This document shows, in pieces, positions 1-9,287 of a stretch of DNA of 64,000 nucleotides. The translations under genes were made by a program, and so were the position numbers. Below the pieces are notes generated by a model that worked only from the letters and a program-made list of their open reading frames with translations, was not told where the DNA came from and searched no databases. This DNA is from Paenibacillus xylanexedens. GTDB lineage: Bacteria > Bacillota > Bacilli > Paenibacillales > Paenibacillaceae. The stretch's first letter is position 1, and the number at the start of each line of letters is the position of its first letter. The stretch is from the NCBI RefSeq assembly GCF_007676705.1, contig NZ_VEBF01000002.1:372001-436000 (forward strand), given 5' to 3'.

Positions 1-820
1 CTGAATCCAGTGTCTCACTCCAGCCCTTAATACTGGTCAAAGGTGTTCTTAATTCATGTGAGATCGAAGAGATAAAATCATCCTTGATCTGATTACTGCG
101 CACGATTTCATGTGCCATGAAGTTAAGCGTCGAAGCCAATTCGCCCAGTTCGTGCTTATAGTTTCCTTTAACCCTGACATCCAGCCGTCCTCTGGCCATC
201 TGAGCCGATACAGCAGTGATGTTGTTGATTGGACGCACAATGGAATTCGCCATACCAATACTGATAATCAGAACAATCGCAAGCACGGCAACACCGACGG
301 CAGCGGCAAGTAGTCCCATCACTAGCAATTTGGAATTAACCAGGTCAAGAGAAGTCAAATATCTTACAATGTAAGTATTCTCTCCTCCGAGGTCCAATTT
401 ATGGGATACTGCCATCACTTGCTCTCCTGTAATTGGTTGTCTCCCAACCCAGCGACCTACATTTCCGTTCATTGCCTGCGATATATCACTAGTCTGAAGA
501 ACGGCATGCTCTGACTCAAATGCCGTGGAACTGGCCAGTACTCTTCCATTCAAATCGAGAATTTGTAGCTCTGTATTATCAAGTTGAAGATTTACAAGCA
601 AATACGATAGATTATTGCCATCTTCTGCCCCATTCACGAGAGACAACGGTTCTTTAAAATCATTTGTCATCGTAATCCGCTGATTTATAGTGTTATAAAT
701 GCTTTCATAGTAGTATCTCTGCACTGCAAGCATAAATATGAATTCAACCAGTACCAGAGCAAGAAATACTACGATGAAGTAGTGTAATACAATCTGTCGC
801 GTAATGCCTTTTTTAATCAT
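1..820 (-). CDS. Sensor histidine kinase, C-terminus beyond window edge
   Basis: Membrane sensor kinase of a two-component system; its start codon overlaps the stop of the response-regulator gene by four bases (ATGA), so the two are translationally coupled. The 273 visible residues show a first membrane segment at about 9-32, an extracytoplasmic sensor region at 33-165, a second membrane segment at about 166-189, a HAMP linker at 190-245, and the H-box SSISHELRTPLTSIKGW with the phospho-acceptor His255. The ATPase domain lies outside the window. The signal sensed cannot be told. The architecture resembles WalK/PhoR-type kinases but I see nothing that assigns it to either. Confidence 0.93.
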   Translation of the reverse strand, partial: MIKKGITRQIVLHYFIVVFLALVLVEFIFMLAVQRYYYESIYNTINQRITMTNDFKEPLSLVNGAEDGNNLSYLLVNLQLDNTELQILDLNGRVLASSTAFESEHAVLQTSDISQAMNGNVGRWVGRQPITGEQVMAVSHKLDLGGENTYIVRYLTSLDLVNSKLLVMGLLAAAVGVAVLAIVLIISIGMANSIVRPINNITAVSAQMARGRLDVRVKGNYKHELGELASTLNFMAHEIVRSNQIKDDFISSISHELRTPLTSIKGWSETLDS

Positions 821-1515
821 TGATCCCGGCCCTTCCATTTGTATCCGTGACCCCATACGGTTTGCAGGTATTCCGGCTCGGAAGGGTTGTTCTCAATTTT
901 TTGGCGCAAGCGACGAATATTTACGTCTACGATCTTAGGATCACCCATGTACTCTTTGCCCCAGACGTGATCTAGCAACACATCACGGCTGAGCGGAGTA
1001 TTTTCTTTTTCCAGGAAAAATTGAATTAATGAAAATTCCGTTGGGGTTAACTCGATCGCTTCATGCTGTTTCTTAAATTGCTTCGAGATCAGATCTAATG
1101 AAAATGGCCCTGATTGGAAAGTAACCTTCGCTGCCGTTTCCCGATGTACGTTCACACGGCGTAACAACGACTGAATACGCGCAATCAACTCTGTTGGACT
1201 GAATGGCTTGCTTACGTGATCATCTGCACCAACGGAGAGTGCGTATACTTTATCCTGTTCCTGAACTTTGGCAGTCAAGAAGATGATACCCAGACGTTCA
1301 TTGGTTTCACGAATCCGTCGACATACCTCGAAACCATCAATACCGGGTACCATAACATCCAGCAGAGCCAGATCAATGTCCGGTACGGTTTGCAGTATGC
1401 GAAGCGCTTCATGCCCGTCTCCAGCTTCAAGCACTTCAAATCCGTTTCTTTTCAAATTGATTACGATAAAACTGCGGATGGATTCTTCATCCTCAAGAAT
1501 AAGTACTTTACTCAT
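817..1515 (-). CDS. OmpR/PhoB-family response regulator
   Basis: DNA-binding response regulator of 232 residues and partner of the downstream kinase. The receiver domain (about 1-118) has the acidic pair in ILEDEES, phospho-acceptor Asp53 in LALLDVMVPG and conserved Lys103 in SKPFSP. The C-terminal winged helix (about 130-230) contains ELTPTEFSLIQFF and the recognition region VDVNIRRLRQKIE. An AAGGAAG ribosome site precedes the ATG. The start overlaps the preceding lipoprotein gene by eight bases, so ABC ATPase, lipoprotein, regulator and kinase appear to form one operon. All key residues are intact; the regulon is unknown. Confidence 0.95.
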   Translation of the reverse strand: MSKVLILEDEESIRSFIVINLKRNGFEVLEAGDGHEALRILQTVPDIDLALLDVMVPGIDGFEVCRRIRETNERLGIIFLTAKVQEQDKVYALSVGADDHVSKPFSPTELIARIQSLLRRVNVHRETAAKVTFQSGPFSLDLISKQFKKQHEAIELTPTEFSLIQFFLEKENTPLSRDVLLDHVWGKEYMGDPKIVDVNIRRLRQKIENNPSEPEYLQTVWGHGYKWKGRDQ

Positions 1516-2845
1516 TAAGTTCTTCCTTTCTATTTGTCTGCGATAAATTTTCTAGCAGTCCAGGGTTCGCATCGAGTTGAGAACCACGTGAAGCAATAAT
1601 ATGATCATTGTTCCGGGTTATTTCTTTCCAACTCTTCCCCTTCTCCTGTTCCCACTGCGAAAGAGTGAAATATTTAATTTCACCAACCGTTTCATCGGTG
1701 TCAATCTTTTTAAAGCGAATATACTTTTCTTTTTCTGATTTAGTATCAATAGTTATTTTCCCATACCAATCCGCTTTGAGATTTAGGTGGAATGAATTTG
1801 CATCGTCTCGATACTGAAAAGAGACAAATTTCTTCCCATCTTTTCCATCCCATTGGTAAAAAGTATAGAACCACATTCGCTCATCAAAAACATAATGCTC
1901 CCAGCCTTTGGGTGTTTCTTTTAATCCAAACTCAATAATATCATCATTATTGACATCACTACTTAAAATTTTGTCATCTCTATATGTTTGATCGGGTGAT
2001 TTGAAAGCATTTATTAATTTATCGTCTTTTACATACATGATCTGCGAAAACGTACTTCGATCGTCTAACTCAGCATCCAATATAATCCCCATTTTGTTCT
2101 CGGCAATTTGTCCGCCAAGTGCGCTATATATTTCTTTCACAGTATAGTCAGTCTGTATGCGATCTGCTTCTTTAAAACTACCCTCATTAAATTGATATAA
2201 GGCAACTGAGGCAAAACCACTCGTATTTAATGTCACTATCACAAAATCACTTTCGTTGTCCCCATTTAAATCCAGCGCGTTTCCTTGAATATCGTCAATA
2301 ATAAATTGATTGTAGGGCACACCACCCATTACCTGTTCTAGGGCACCTCCTTTATAGGAGTAGGCCATTAAGGCTTTCTGGGCTTCAACACTGACCCCCA
2401 GAACAATGTCTGGATTTCCGTCATTTGTAATATCCAATAATTTAAACGATTGCAAGCTATTCCCTGGAACATCAAATGTAAGTTTTTTCACCCATGTATC
2501 GCCCTGTTCCTCTAAGAGCATTCCATGAATCCTCACATTCTCATTAGGGGTTTCATAGAAGACAATAGCCTCACGGGTACCATCACCATTCAGATCCGCA
2601 ACACGAATCATGCTTGTATTATTCAGGTCTTTGGGCCTAATTAGCTTACTCTCCGGTGGTTGCTCCTTCTGTACAATCGTATATAATTTTTCCTTGTCCA
2701 TGGACATCATAGGTTGCTTCATTAGAAGCTTTGGGTCACTTATGACTGTGCATCCGCTTAGAACAGAACCAAGCATAATCGCCATTGTTCCTGCTGCTAC
2801 AAAGCGTCCCCACCGTGAATTAAACAATCTCATCACTCTTTTCAA
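1508..2845 (-). CDS. Lipoprotein with VCBS/FG-GAP-like repeats
   Basis: Predicted secreted lipoprotein of 445 residues. The N-terminus has a positively charged stretch, a hydrophobic core and a lipobox (SVLSGC, Cys at about residue 32). The body carries repeated Asp-rich calcium-loop-like signatures such as ADLNGDGTREA, DITNDGNPDIV and DLNGDNESDFV, typical of FG-GAP/VCBS beta-propeller blades. It sits between an ABC ATPase and a two-component system and may be an accessory sensor at the membrane surface; that role is inference. The start is unsure: the reading frame opens with TTG, and an ATG at 2833 is an alternative. Neither has a strong ribosome site. Confidence 0.85.
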   Translation of the reverse strand: MKRVMRLFNSRWGRFVAAGTMAIMLGSVLSGCTVISDPKLLMKQPMMSMDKEKLYTIVQKEQPPESKLIRPKDLNNTSMIRVADLNGDGTREAIVFYETPNENVRIHGMLLEEQGDTWVKKLTFDVPGNSLQSFKLLDITNDGNPDIVLGVSVEAQKALMAYSYKGGALEQVMGGVPYNQFIIDDIQGNALDLNGDNESDFVIVTLNTSGFASVALYQFNEGSFKEADRIQTDYTVKEIYSALGGQIAENKMGIILDAELDDRSTFSQIMYVKDDKLINAFKSPDQTYRDDKILSSDVNNDDIIEFGLKETPKGWEHYVFDERMWFYTFYQWDGKDGKKFVSFQYRDDANSFHLNLKADWYGKITIDTKSEKEKYIRFKKIDTDETVGEIKYFTLSQWEQEKGKSWKEITRNNDHIIASRGSQLDANPGLLENLSQTNRKEELNE

Positions 2846-2849
2846 TAGT

Positions 2850-3575
2850 TTAAATCTGGTTTTTTTCTTGCTGTGTCAATCTTCGTCCACGAATATCAAA
2901 AGCAATCTTGCCGTCTGCCAATCCCCAGATTCGCGTGGCATGTTTCTCAGCAAGTTCAATAGGCAATACTGCAATGACTGTTGCACGTTCTTCTTCACAT
3001 AATTTGCGCAGGGTTTCCAGCACGGAATCTGCTGTGTGAGGGTCAAGACCAATTACAGGTTCATCGGCCAGAACCACTTTGGCACCATGAGCCAGCGCTC
3101 TTGCAATGGCAACCCGCTGCTTCTCTCCACCACTCAGCTTCTCTGCTATTTGATGTGCTTTATCAAGTAATCCCAATCCTTCGAGATAGTCCATAGCACC
3201 CATATAATCATCGGAACGTACCATACCGGTTACCATTCTCCATACGGGAGTCTGACCCGATCGTCCGATTAATACATTTTTAAGAGCCGTACGTCTAGGA
3301 AATAATTCTGGATTTTGTTCCAAGTATGCCCATTCCCGTTTGATTTTCCGTTTTCCGGACCAGCCTTCTTTCAAAATCTCGGCGCCATCCACCGTAAATC
3401 GGCCTGAATCCCATTTCTCCATCATAGCCAGACATTTGAGCAGCATGCTTTTTCCGCTACCGCTTGAGCCAACTACAGCTATCATCTCACCTTGTTGCAT
3501 ATCAAAACGAATATCCCGTAGAACGGGAACGCGGTCCACGCCAACGGATTTACTCAAGTTCTCTACTCTGATCAT
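2850..3575 (-). CDS. ABC transporter ATP-binding protein
   Basis: ATPase subunit of 241 residues with Walker A GSSGSGKS (about 36-43), signature LSGGEKQRVAIARAL (about 147-161), Walker B VVLADEP and a following Asp loop. Insertions around the Q-loop (AYLEQNPELFPRRTALKNV) resemble PhnC and LolD/MacB-type ATPases. The start has a GAGGAG site. No permease gene is next to it on the window side; the next gene downstream, four bases away, is the FG-GAP lipoprotein. It may work with a permease encoded elsewhere or with the lipoprotein and sensor kinase as a signalling unit; the substrate is unknown. Confidence 0.9.
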   Translation of the reverse strand: MIRVENLSKSVGVDRVPVLRDIRFDMQQGEMIAVVGSSGSGKSMLLKCLAMMEKWDSGRFTVDGAEILKEGWSGKRKIKREWAYLEQNPELFPRRTALKNVLIGRSGQTPVWRMVTGMVRSDDYMGAMDYLEGLGLLDKAHQIAEKLSGGEKQRVAIARALAHGAKVVLADEPVIGLDPHTADSVLETLRKLCEEERATVIAVLPIELAEKHATRIWGLADGKIAFDIRGRRLTQQEKNQI

Positions 3576-3658
3576 CGCGATGTCTCCTCTTGTCCATGTT
3601 TTTCCCTACCACTAGTGTACTCGGAAATGGACATCAATTTCCATGCGAACACCAGCTT

Positions 3659-4849
3659 CTATTTTAACACAGATTCCAACTCCGGTTTACGACGAAATAA
3701 TATACCTGCCGCACCGAATAGAAGGTACATGACTCCCAGTAAGGTAAACATGCTTCCGGGCGAAATCCAGTTAATCATCTGACCGCCCAGATTCGGTCCG
3801 ATAATGCTTCCAATCGTGAAATGAAAGGAAGCCACAACGTTCGCTGCAGGCAGCAACACTTTAGGTAAAATATCTGCGGCATAGGCAAGGCCCAATGAGA
3901 AAAAGGAGCCGACCAGGCCACCAGCGATCGTTAACAATACAAGCGTCCACCAGAAATGCGTACCTGCGACTGGAACCAGCATGAAGATGATTCCCCCGCT
4001 GATGCCCGCAAACATCAATATCTTTTTACGCCCGTATCGGTCACTCAACATCCCCAGAGGCAATTGAAGGAACAAACCTCCAATACCGATAAAGGGAAGC
4101 AGCGACGAAATCTGATCGGTGTCGAACCCAATACGCAGGCCATACACGGGGAAGTTACTATTCATGCCGGCCTCCATATACCCGTATAAAAGAGCAGGTA
4201 ACAGTGCGTACCAAGCCCATGCCAGACTACGACGGAAGCGCCGTTCAGGCAGCTGGCCATGCTGTGCTTTTTCCGGATTCGTATTCGGAAGCTTCATTAA
4301 TACCAACAAAAGTACTGCTCCCATACATACGAACAATACCCAGAAAGGGACAGCATCACCGAATCCAAGCAACTTGATTCCCAGCGGACCAATGCTGAAT
4401 CCCAGACCGTAGGACATGCCATATAACGATATGTAGCGTCCACGTTTCTCAGGTGCCGTAACAAGCAGCACCCAGAGCTGAGCCGCGTAATGCAGTGCGC
4501 TGTCTCCTATTCCAACGATCAGACGCAAAATGAACCATATTTTAATATCTGGTAAATACGGAAATAGTATTAAAGGGACCATGACCAATATCAGGCCACC
4601 CACAATCAATTTTTTGAACCCGAGTGCTCCTAATAGTCGTTCCGCAACTAGAGTCATGGCAAAAGAGCCAATGTACAATGCAGCAGCGTTTAATCCGTTT
4701 AAACCTGGTGAAACCCCTTTTTGCTCCAAAAAAATCGAAAGCACAGGCAGCAAAAGCCCCTGACTAATTCCAGCTACCACAATAACCGTAATCAAAATCA
4801 GATAATTGGCTGTCGAGTGTGATAGTTTGGGGCGAGTAATCGATGACAA
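3659..4849 (-). CDS. MFS transporter
   Basis: Major facilitator family permease of about 396 residues with about 12 hydrophobic segments, consistent with a drug or metabolite exporter. Conserved loop signatures are visible (GMLSDRYGRKK between helices in the C-terminal half, RLIVGIGDS in the N-terminal half). The longest frame opens at a TTG at 4876, but an AGGAGG at 4859-4864 lies nine bases ahead of a TTG at 4849, which I take as the start. It is divergent from an ArsR-like regulator, which may control it. The substrate cannot be deduced. Confidence 0.88.
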   Translation of the reverse strand: MSSITRPKLSHSTANYLILITVIVVAGISQGLLLPVLSIFLEQKGVSPGLNGLNAAALYIGSFAMTLVAERLLGALGFKKLIVGGLILVMVPLILFPYLPDIKIWFILRLIVGIGDSALHYAAQLWVLLVTAPEKRGRYISLYGMSYGLGFSIGPLGIKLLGFGDAVPFWVLFVCMGAVLLLVLMKLPNTNPEKAQHGQLPERRFRRSLAWAWYALLPALLYGYMEAGMNSNFPVYGLRIGFDTDQISSLLPFIGIGGLFLQLPLGMLSDRYGRKKILMFAGISGGIIFMLVPVAGTHFWWTLVLLTIAGGLVGSFFSLGLAYAADILPKVLLPAANVVASFHFTIGSIIGPNLGGQMINWISPGSMFTLLGVMYLLFGAAGILFRRKPELESVLK

Positions 4850-4974
4850 GAATTCATTCCTCCTGCGAGCACACAAAGAAAAATCGCCATCGCTGACGAC
4901 TTTCGTATGGTATACATATGGTTTTGAACTGCTATTCTTGAATCAGGGCTTTGCCCCGGACTTGAACATTATAG

Positions 4975-5004
4975 TGGACAACGCCCTGCAAAACAAGCCA
5001 TAAT
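4975..5004 (+). promoter_or_regulatory. Candidate sigma-A promoter for the ArsR-like regulator
   Basis: TGGACA at 4975-4980 and CATAAT at 4999-5004 are separated by 18 bases, ahead of the regulator start at 5058. It is a match by eye only; the region between the divergent genes (4850-5057) also has to contain the exporter promoter. Confidence 0.4.
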
Positions 5005-5057
5005 AGTACTTAAGTCGCTGCGTACACTTAGATGTGACGGGAGGATTCTGCAACAAT

Positions 5058-5978
5058 ATGACTTATCATGTTAAAATTGATGTTTCACCGATATATGAAA
5101 TGCTCAACAGCTTTCTGGTTTATGTTACGAAAAAATGGATTCAGCATTTGGATATAGGTCCTGAATGGATTCTGGAAGTGGAAGGCAAACTAAGTTCCAA
5201 TGTACGGGCTGCGCTCGCACCTGCTGCCACTTGGCCTTTTGATGATTTTGATGTCCTGTTTGCATGGGCTGCGTATCAAAATGATACGAAGGAGAATCGT
5301 GAATTTCTGGACATGCTTGCCGGAATGACAGCGGATGACCTGTATGCACGTGTGTCTCCTCTTCTGCCCGCCCTTACTATAGAAGAATCTACGCGTATTC
5401 GGAACAGCTATGTCCCATTATTGCGACTATGGGATCAACACTACTGTCAGAATATGAGTGAAGATCAGCGTGTATGGCTGGAAGAAGATGCTGAAGAAAA
5501 ACGCGTTTTGCTTGATAAAATGGGATCTGAACTGCTTATTGAATATGCTACAGCAGGCGTTCTTGTTGAACCAATGCCTGGATTGAACGAAGTTATCCTG
5601 TTTCCAACGGTGCACAATCGCCCTATTAATATGTACTGCTTCTATGAGGGGATGATGATCATGCAGTATCCCGTAGATGCACCTGAAGAGAACGAAGACC
5701 AGCCGCCAACATGCCTTTTACGTTTCACCCATGCACTGGCTGATCCCGAAAGACTTCGCCTGCTTCGTTACGTATCGGATGAACCCAAATCCCTCGCTGA
5801 AATGTGTGAAGAATTGGATAAAGACGAAGACACTGTCAAAGATCAGGTGATGGCGCTACGCATCGCAGGTCTTCTACGGACTCATCTGCTCGGAAGTAAC
5901 CGCAAAGAGAAATACAGTATTCGGCCGGATGGCGTATCTGAATTGAATATGTTCCTGGAATCCTACATTCGCATTTAA
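5058..5978 (+). CDS. ArsR-like transcriptional regulator
   Basis: Soluble protein of 306 residues. Its C-terminal quarter is a winged helix of ArsR type (FTHALADPERLRLLRYVSDE, followed by SLAEMCEELDKDEDTVKDQV as the recognition part). The N-terminal 200 residues are an all-alpha domain seen in ArsR-type regulators of the DUF5937 kind (recalled from family knowledge). I chose ATG 5058 rather than the upstream ATG 5034 because the GGGAGGA site at 5039-5045 lies between them. It is divergent from the MFS gene, so control of that exporter is the simplest inference. No classic ArsR metal-binding cysteine pair is visible. Confidence 0.8.
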   Translation: MTYHVKIDVSPIYEMLNSFLVYVTKKWIQHLDIGPEWILEVEGKLSSNVRAALAPAATWPFDDFDVLFAWAAYQNDTKENREFLDMLAGMTADDLYARVSPLLPALTIEESTRIRNSYVPLLRLWDQHYCQNMSEDQRVWLEEDAEEKRVLLDKMGSELLIEYATAGVLVEPMPGLNEVILFPTVHNRPINMYCFYEGMMIMQYPVDAPEENEDQPPTCLLRFTHALADPERLRLLRYVSDEPKSLAEMCEELDKDEDTVKDQVMALRIAGLLRTHLLGSNRKEKYSIRPDGVSELNMFLESYIRI

Positions 5979-6027
5979 TTTAGTTGAACCATTGTGGAGT
6001 TACTGGCTACAAGGAGTGAGTTAGATC

Positions 6028-6792
6028 ATGAAAATAATGAAACAACATATTTTGTTTGACCTTGATGATACACTCGTATATTGCAACAAGTATTTTAACC
6101 TGATTTTGGGAGAATTTTTTGAGAATATGCAGGAGTGGTTTGACGGACATTCACTAACGACGCAAGAGATCCGCGAAAAACAACTGGAGATTGATGTAAC
6201 CGGCGTGAACAAGCTTGGCTTCGCTAGTCATCACTTCCCGCAATCCCTGATTGATACCTATCGTTACTTTTCCCGGAAGTTCGCCAGATCAACTTCTCCC
6301 AGAGAAGAAAATTATCTGAGCAAGTTGGGCATGAGTGTGTACGATCAGGAGGTTGAACCCTACCCTCATATGGTCGAAACGCTTGAGAACCTCAAAGGTG
6401 CTGGACATTCCCTCTACTTATATACAGGTGGAGAAACCGTGATTCAGCAGCGCAAGATTGATCAGATGAAACTCTCGGCTTATTTTGATGATCGGATCTA
6501 TATCCGACAACACAAAAACATCGAGGCCCTGGAAGGAATTCTATCTAACGGTCCATTTGATCGTCGAACAACATGGATGATTGGCAACTCTCTTCGGACA
6601 GATATTATGCCCGCAGTAAAAGCCGGAATTCACAGCATATACATCAAACAGCCAAACGAATGGCAATACAACATTGTAGAACTTCAGCCTAATCCGGAAA
6701 CATCGATGTACACCATCACTGCATTGGAAGAGGTACCGAAGGTCATACACGAAAATATACAACAGCAGCAACAGAAAAGGACCCTTGGTTAA
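6028..6792 (+). CDS. HAD-family hydrolase
   Basis: Haloacid dehalogenase-type phosphatase of 254 residues. Motif I is ILFDLDDTLVYC near the N-terminus with both catalytic aspartates, followed by an alpha-helical cap, a motif II threonine in LYLYTGG, and motif IV in MIGNSLRTDIMPA, where the usual first acidic residue is Asn. The loss of one metal-binding acid is worth noting but is seen in some active HADs. An AAGGAGTGAG site supports the ATG. The gene ends in the stem of a strong terminator. The substrate is unknown. Confidence 0.85.
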   Translation: MKIMKQHILFDLDDTLVYCNKYFNLILGEFFENMQEWFDGHSLTTQEIREKQLEIDVTGVNKLGFASHHFPQSLIDTYRYFSRKFARSTSPREENYLSKLGMSVYDQEVEPYPHMVETLENLKGAGHSLYLYTGGETVIQQRKIDQMKLSAYFDDRIYIRQHKNIEALEGILSNGPFDRRTTWMIGNSLRTDIMPAVKAGIHSIYIKQPNEWQYNIVELQPNPETSMYTITALEEVPKVIHENIQQQQQKRTLG

Positions 6793-6803
6793 GGGTCCTT
6801 TTT
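6775..6803. terminator. Bidirectional intrinsic terminator, HAD gene and topB
   Basis: A 12-bp stem (AAAAGGACCCTT / AAGGGTCCTTTT) with a GGTT loop is followed by T-runs on both strands. It overlaps the stop codon of the HAD gene and lies just past the end of topB, so it serves the two convergent genes. Confidence 0.85.
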
Positions 6804-6822
6804 ACTTTTATGTTAACTAAGT

Positions 6823-9162
6823 TCACGCATCCTGCTTCTCACCAGATAACTTGCCTGTTACCACGTCCTGCAAAATAATACGTGCTTTCACCGTACTTCC
6901 GTCTTTCCGTTTGAAAGACAGTACTTGCGTACTCCCCTTCTCAATCAGCGATTTTAACATCGTACTGGTGATTTTTTTGCCGGCATACTCTTTCCAGACT
7001 ACAAACGAGCAGCCTTCCTTGAAACGTGAACATCCATAGCCCTTCTTGCCCTCTATGATCTGGCCTGTACAGCCGGGCGAAGGACAGGGTGCCAGTAACT
7101 CTCTCACTCCTGATTGGTTCGCAGTTGAAGATGGCGCCTTGGTAGCAGTACTTGTCCTACTGCTCGATCTTGACGAAGATGCCGAAGACGGACGTGACGT
7201 CTTTACAGCTGAACCGCCACTAGTTGTCTTGGCAGATGTCCTCGTATTGCCAGCCTGGCTTTTGGCTCCTTTGCCTTTCCCCCTGCCTGCACGCGAATCT
7301 TCTCCAAAAGCATCTGCTGGCGCTGGAGCTTGCACACGTACTTTCTCAATGATGGACAAGGTGAATTTCTTGACGTTCTCCATGAACTTGTCCTGACCCG
7401 CCTCACCTTTGGAAATCTGATATAATCTTCTTTCCCATTGACCTGTCATCTCAGGTGAAGTTAACAGATCCACGCCTGCTCGGCGAATCAATTCAATCGC
7501 TGTTCTGCCTTTGAGGGTTAACTGCATTTTCTTCCCCTGCAGCGTAATGTAACCTACGTTTTTAAGGCGCTCAATCGTAGCCGCACGTGTAGCCGGGGTA
7601 CCCAGGCCACTGTCCTTCATCGCGTCTCGCAGCTCTTCATTCTCGATCTGCTTGCCTGCACTTTCCATCGCTTTCAGAAGCGTTCCCTCTGTATAACTCT
7701 TGGGGGGCTGGGTCGCCTTTTCCTTAAACTCACTCTTCGTACATTGAACAGGTAAGTCAGGCTGTACGGCAAAAGCCTTGTCCGTCCATTCCTCGGCTTC
7801 CTCTTCTTCATTACTGTTCTTTTTAGTCTTCTTCTTGCCTGCGCCACCCTGTTCCTGATCTCCAGAACCGAGCACCACTTTCCATCCGAGGGACAGCAGC
7901 TCTTTGACAGATGTCTTAAACTGATGCTTCTCCACTTCGGTGAGCACCGTATGCTGCTTATACTCCGCCGGAGGATAGAAGTGAGACAAGAAGCGTCTTA
8001 CAATCAAATCATAAATGTTCTGTTCATCCTTGGATAACGTACCCGGTCGCTTCAACGTTGGCAAGATTGCATGGTGATCCTCAACTCTGCTTGGATTACA
8101 TACCCCTTTATTGTTCTTATGAACAAGCTCCGGCTTGGCCCCTTGTGCAAGCTCACTATACGTCCCATTCTTGAGTAAGTTCAGCGTTTTGTGCATACCT
8201 TCAATATTCTGTTCTGTAACATAGTTGGAGTTCGTCCGTGGATACGAAATCACCTTGTGTTTTTCATACAAGGCCTGCGCGATATCCAGTGTTTTTTTGG
8301 CACCATAACCGAACTTGGCATTGGCTTCACGCTGTAAAAGGGTCAGGTCATACAAACGGTACGGATACTCCTTCGTTTGCTTCGCTTCGTATTTGGCAAT
8401 CTGCCCTGTCTTGCCTTTCACACTGGCTGCAATGGCTTCTGCTGCCTCGGCATCAGTCAGCTTATCACCTTGACGCAACCCCCGGTACTCGACACCTTCC
8501 TGCCTAAACCAGGCGGCCGCTTCATAAAAGGTCTGCGACTGGAATGCTTCAATCTCTATTTCCCGATCGTAGATTAGCGCCAGTACTGGCGTCTGCACAC
8601 GGCCTACAGACAGCAAAGCATTATGTCGAGTAGTAAATGCGCGTGAAGCATTCATACCAATCAGCCAATCAGCTTCACTTCTGGCGCGAGCTGCATGGGT
8701 TAAATTTTCAAATTCAGATGCATCCTTCAGACCATCAAAACCTCGTCTGATACTCTCAGCCGTCAAATCCGATATCCATAGACGCTTTACAGGCTGACGC
8801 AGCTTCAACTGCTGTTGAATGAGGGCGAAGATATACTGCCCTTCTCTCCCTGCATCGCAAGCATTAACGATCGCTGAAGCCCGTTTCGCCAGTTCTCCAA
8901 TCATTTTGAGCTGATCTTTCGTTCTCGGATTGGGTACAATCTTGAACTGATCAGGTATGATTGGCAGGTCCGCTATATTCCAGCGCTTGTACTTCGTATC
9001 ATAGGCATCCGGTTCAGCCAGTCCAAGCAAATGCCCAATCGCCCAAGTGATGATGTAATGTTCACCCTCCAGATACGTGCGATTGTTCTTGGCCTTTGGT
9101 TCTATGACGGCGGCAATGGTTCGACCCATGTCGGGTTTTTCCGCTATAACCAGTGTCTTCAT
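6823..9162 (-). CDS. topB: DNA topoisomerase III
   Basis: Type IA topoisomerase of 779 residues that cuts and passes single DNA strands, resolving late replication and recombination intermediates. The Toprim domain is N-terminal (VIAEKPDMGRT and DAGREGQ acidic motif). The catalytic tyrosine lies in KVISYPRTNSNY. Additional motifs are LSVGRVQTPVLALI and LGTPATRAATIERL. A Ser/Thr/Lys/Arg-rich low-complexity linker of roughly 70 residues precedes a C-terminal zinc-ribbon-like domain (APCPSPGCTG ... YGCSRFKEGCSF). Start ATG has a GGAGGAGAG site. The length is somewhat above the roughly 720 residues of B. subtilis TopB, because of the linker and tail. Confidence 0.97.
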   Translation of the reverse strand: MKTLVIAEKPDMGRTIAAVIEPKAKNNRTYLEGEHYIITWAIGHLLGLAEPDAYDTKYKRWNIADLPIIPDQFKIVPNPRTKDQLKMIGELAKRASAIVNACDAGREGQYIFALIQQQLKLRQPVKRLWISDLTAESIRRGFDGLKDASEFENLTHAARARSEADWLIGMNASRAFTTRHNALLSVGRVQTPVLALIYDREIEIEAFQSQTFYEAAAWFRQEGVEYRGLRQGDKLTDAEAAEAIAASVKGKTGQIAKYEAKQTKEYPYRLYDLTLLQREANAKFGYGAKKTLDIAQALYEKHKVISYPRTNSNYVTEQNIEGMHKTLNLLKNGTYSELAQGAKPELVHKNNKGVCNPSRVEDHHAILPTLKRPGTLSKDEQNIYDLIVRRFLSHFYPPAEYKQHTVLTEVEKHQFKTSVKELLSLGWKVVLGSGDQEQGGAGKKKTKKNSNEEEEAEEWTDKAFAVQPDLPVQCTKSEFKEKATQPPKSYTEGTLLKAMESAGKQIENEELRDAMKDSGLGTPATRAATIERLKNVGYITLQGKKMQLTLKGRTAIELIRRAGVDLLTSPEMTGQWERRLYQISKGEAGQDKFMENVKKFTLSIIEKVRVQAPAPADAFGEDSRAGRGKGKGAKSQAGNTRTSAKTTSGGSAVKTSRPSSASSSRSSSRTSTATKAPSSTANQSGVRELLAPCPSPGCTGQIIEGKKGYGCSRFKEGCSFVVWKEYAGKKITSTMLKSLIEKGSTQVLSFKRKDGSTVKARIILQDVVTGKLSGEKQDA

Positions 9163-9197
9163 CCGTCCATCTCTCCTCCTTCACCGTCCGCATGACG

Positions 9198-9232
9198 GCA
9201 AAAAGGGGCCTTCCGCCGACGGAAGCCCCTTG
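9198..9232 (-). terminator. Intrinsic terminator of fur
   Basis: On the minus strand a GC-rich stem AGGGGCTTCCG / CGGAAGGCCCCT is followed by TTTTT. It stands between fur and topB. Confidence 0.85.
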
Positions 9233-9287
9233 CTTCTGAAACTTATTATATCAGATTTTGGATTCGGGAGCACCCTCCCAGAATGAA

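Noticed and set aside
4890..4925. Operator-like palindrome between the MFS and ArsR-like genes
   Set aside because: Only the six-base GTATAC core is symmetric; the flanks do not pair well enough to call an operator.
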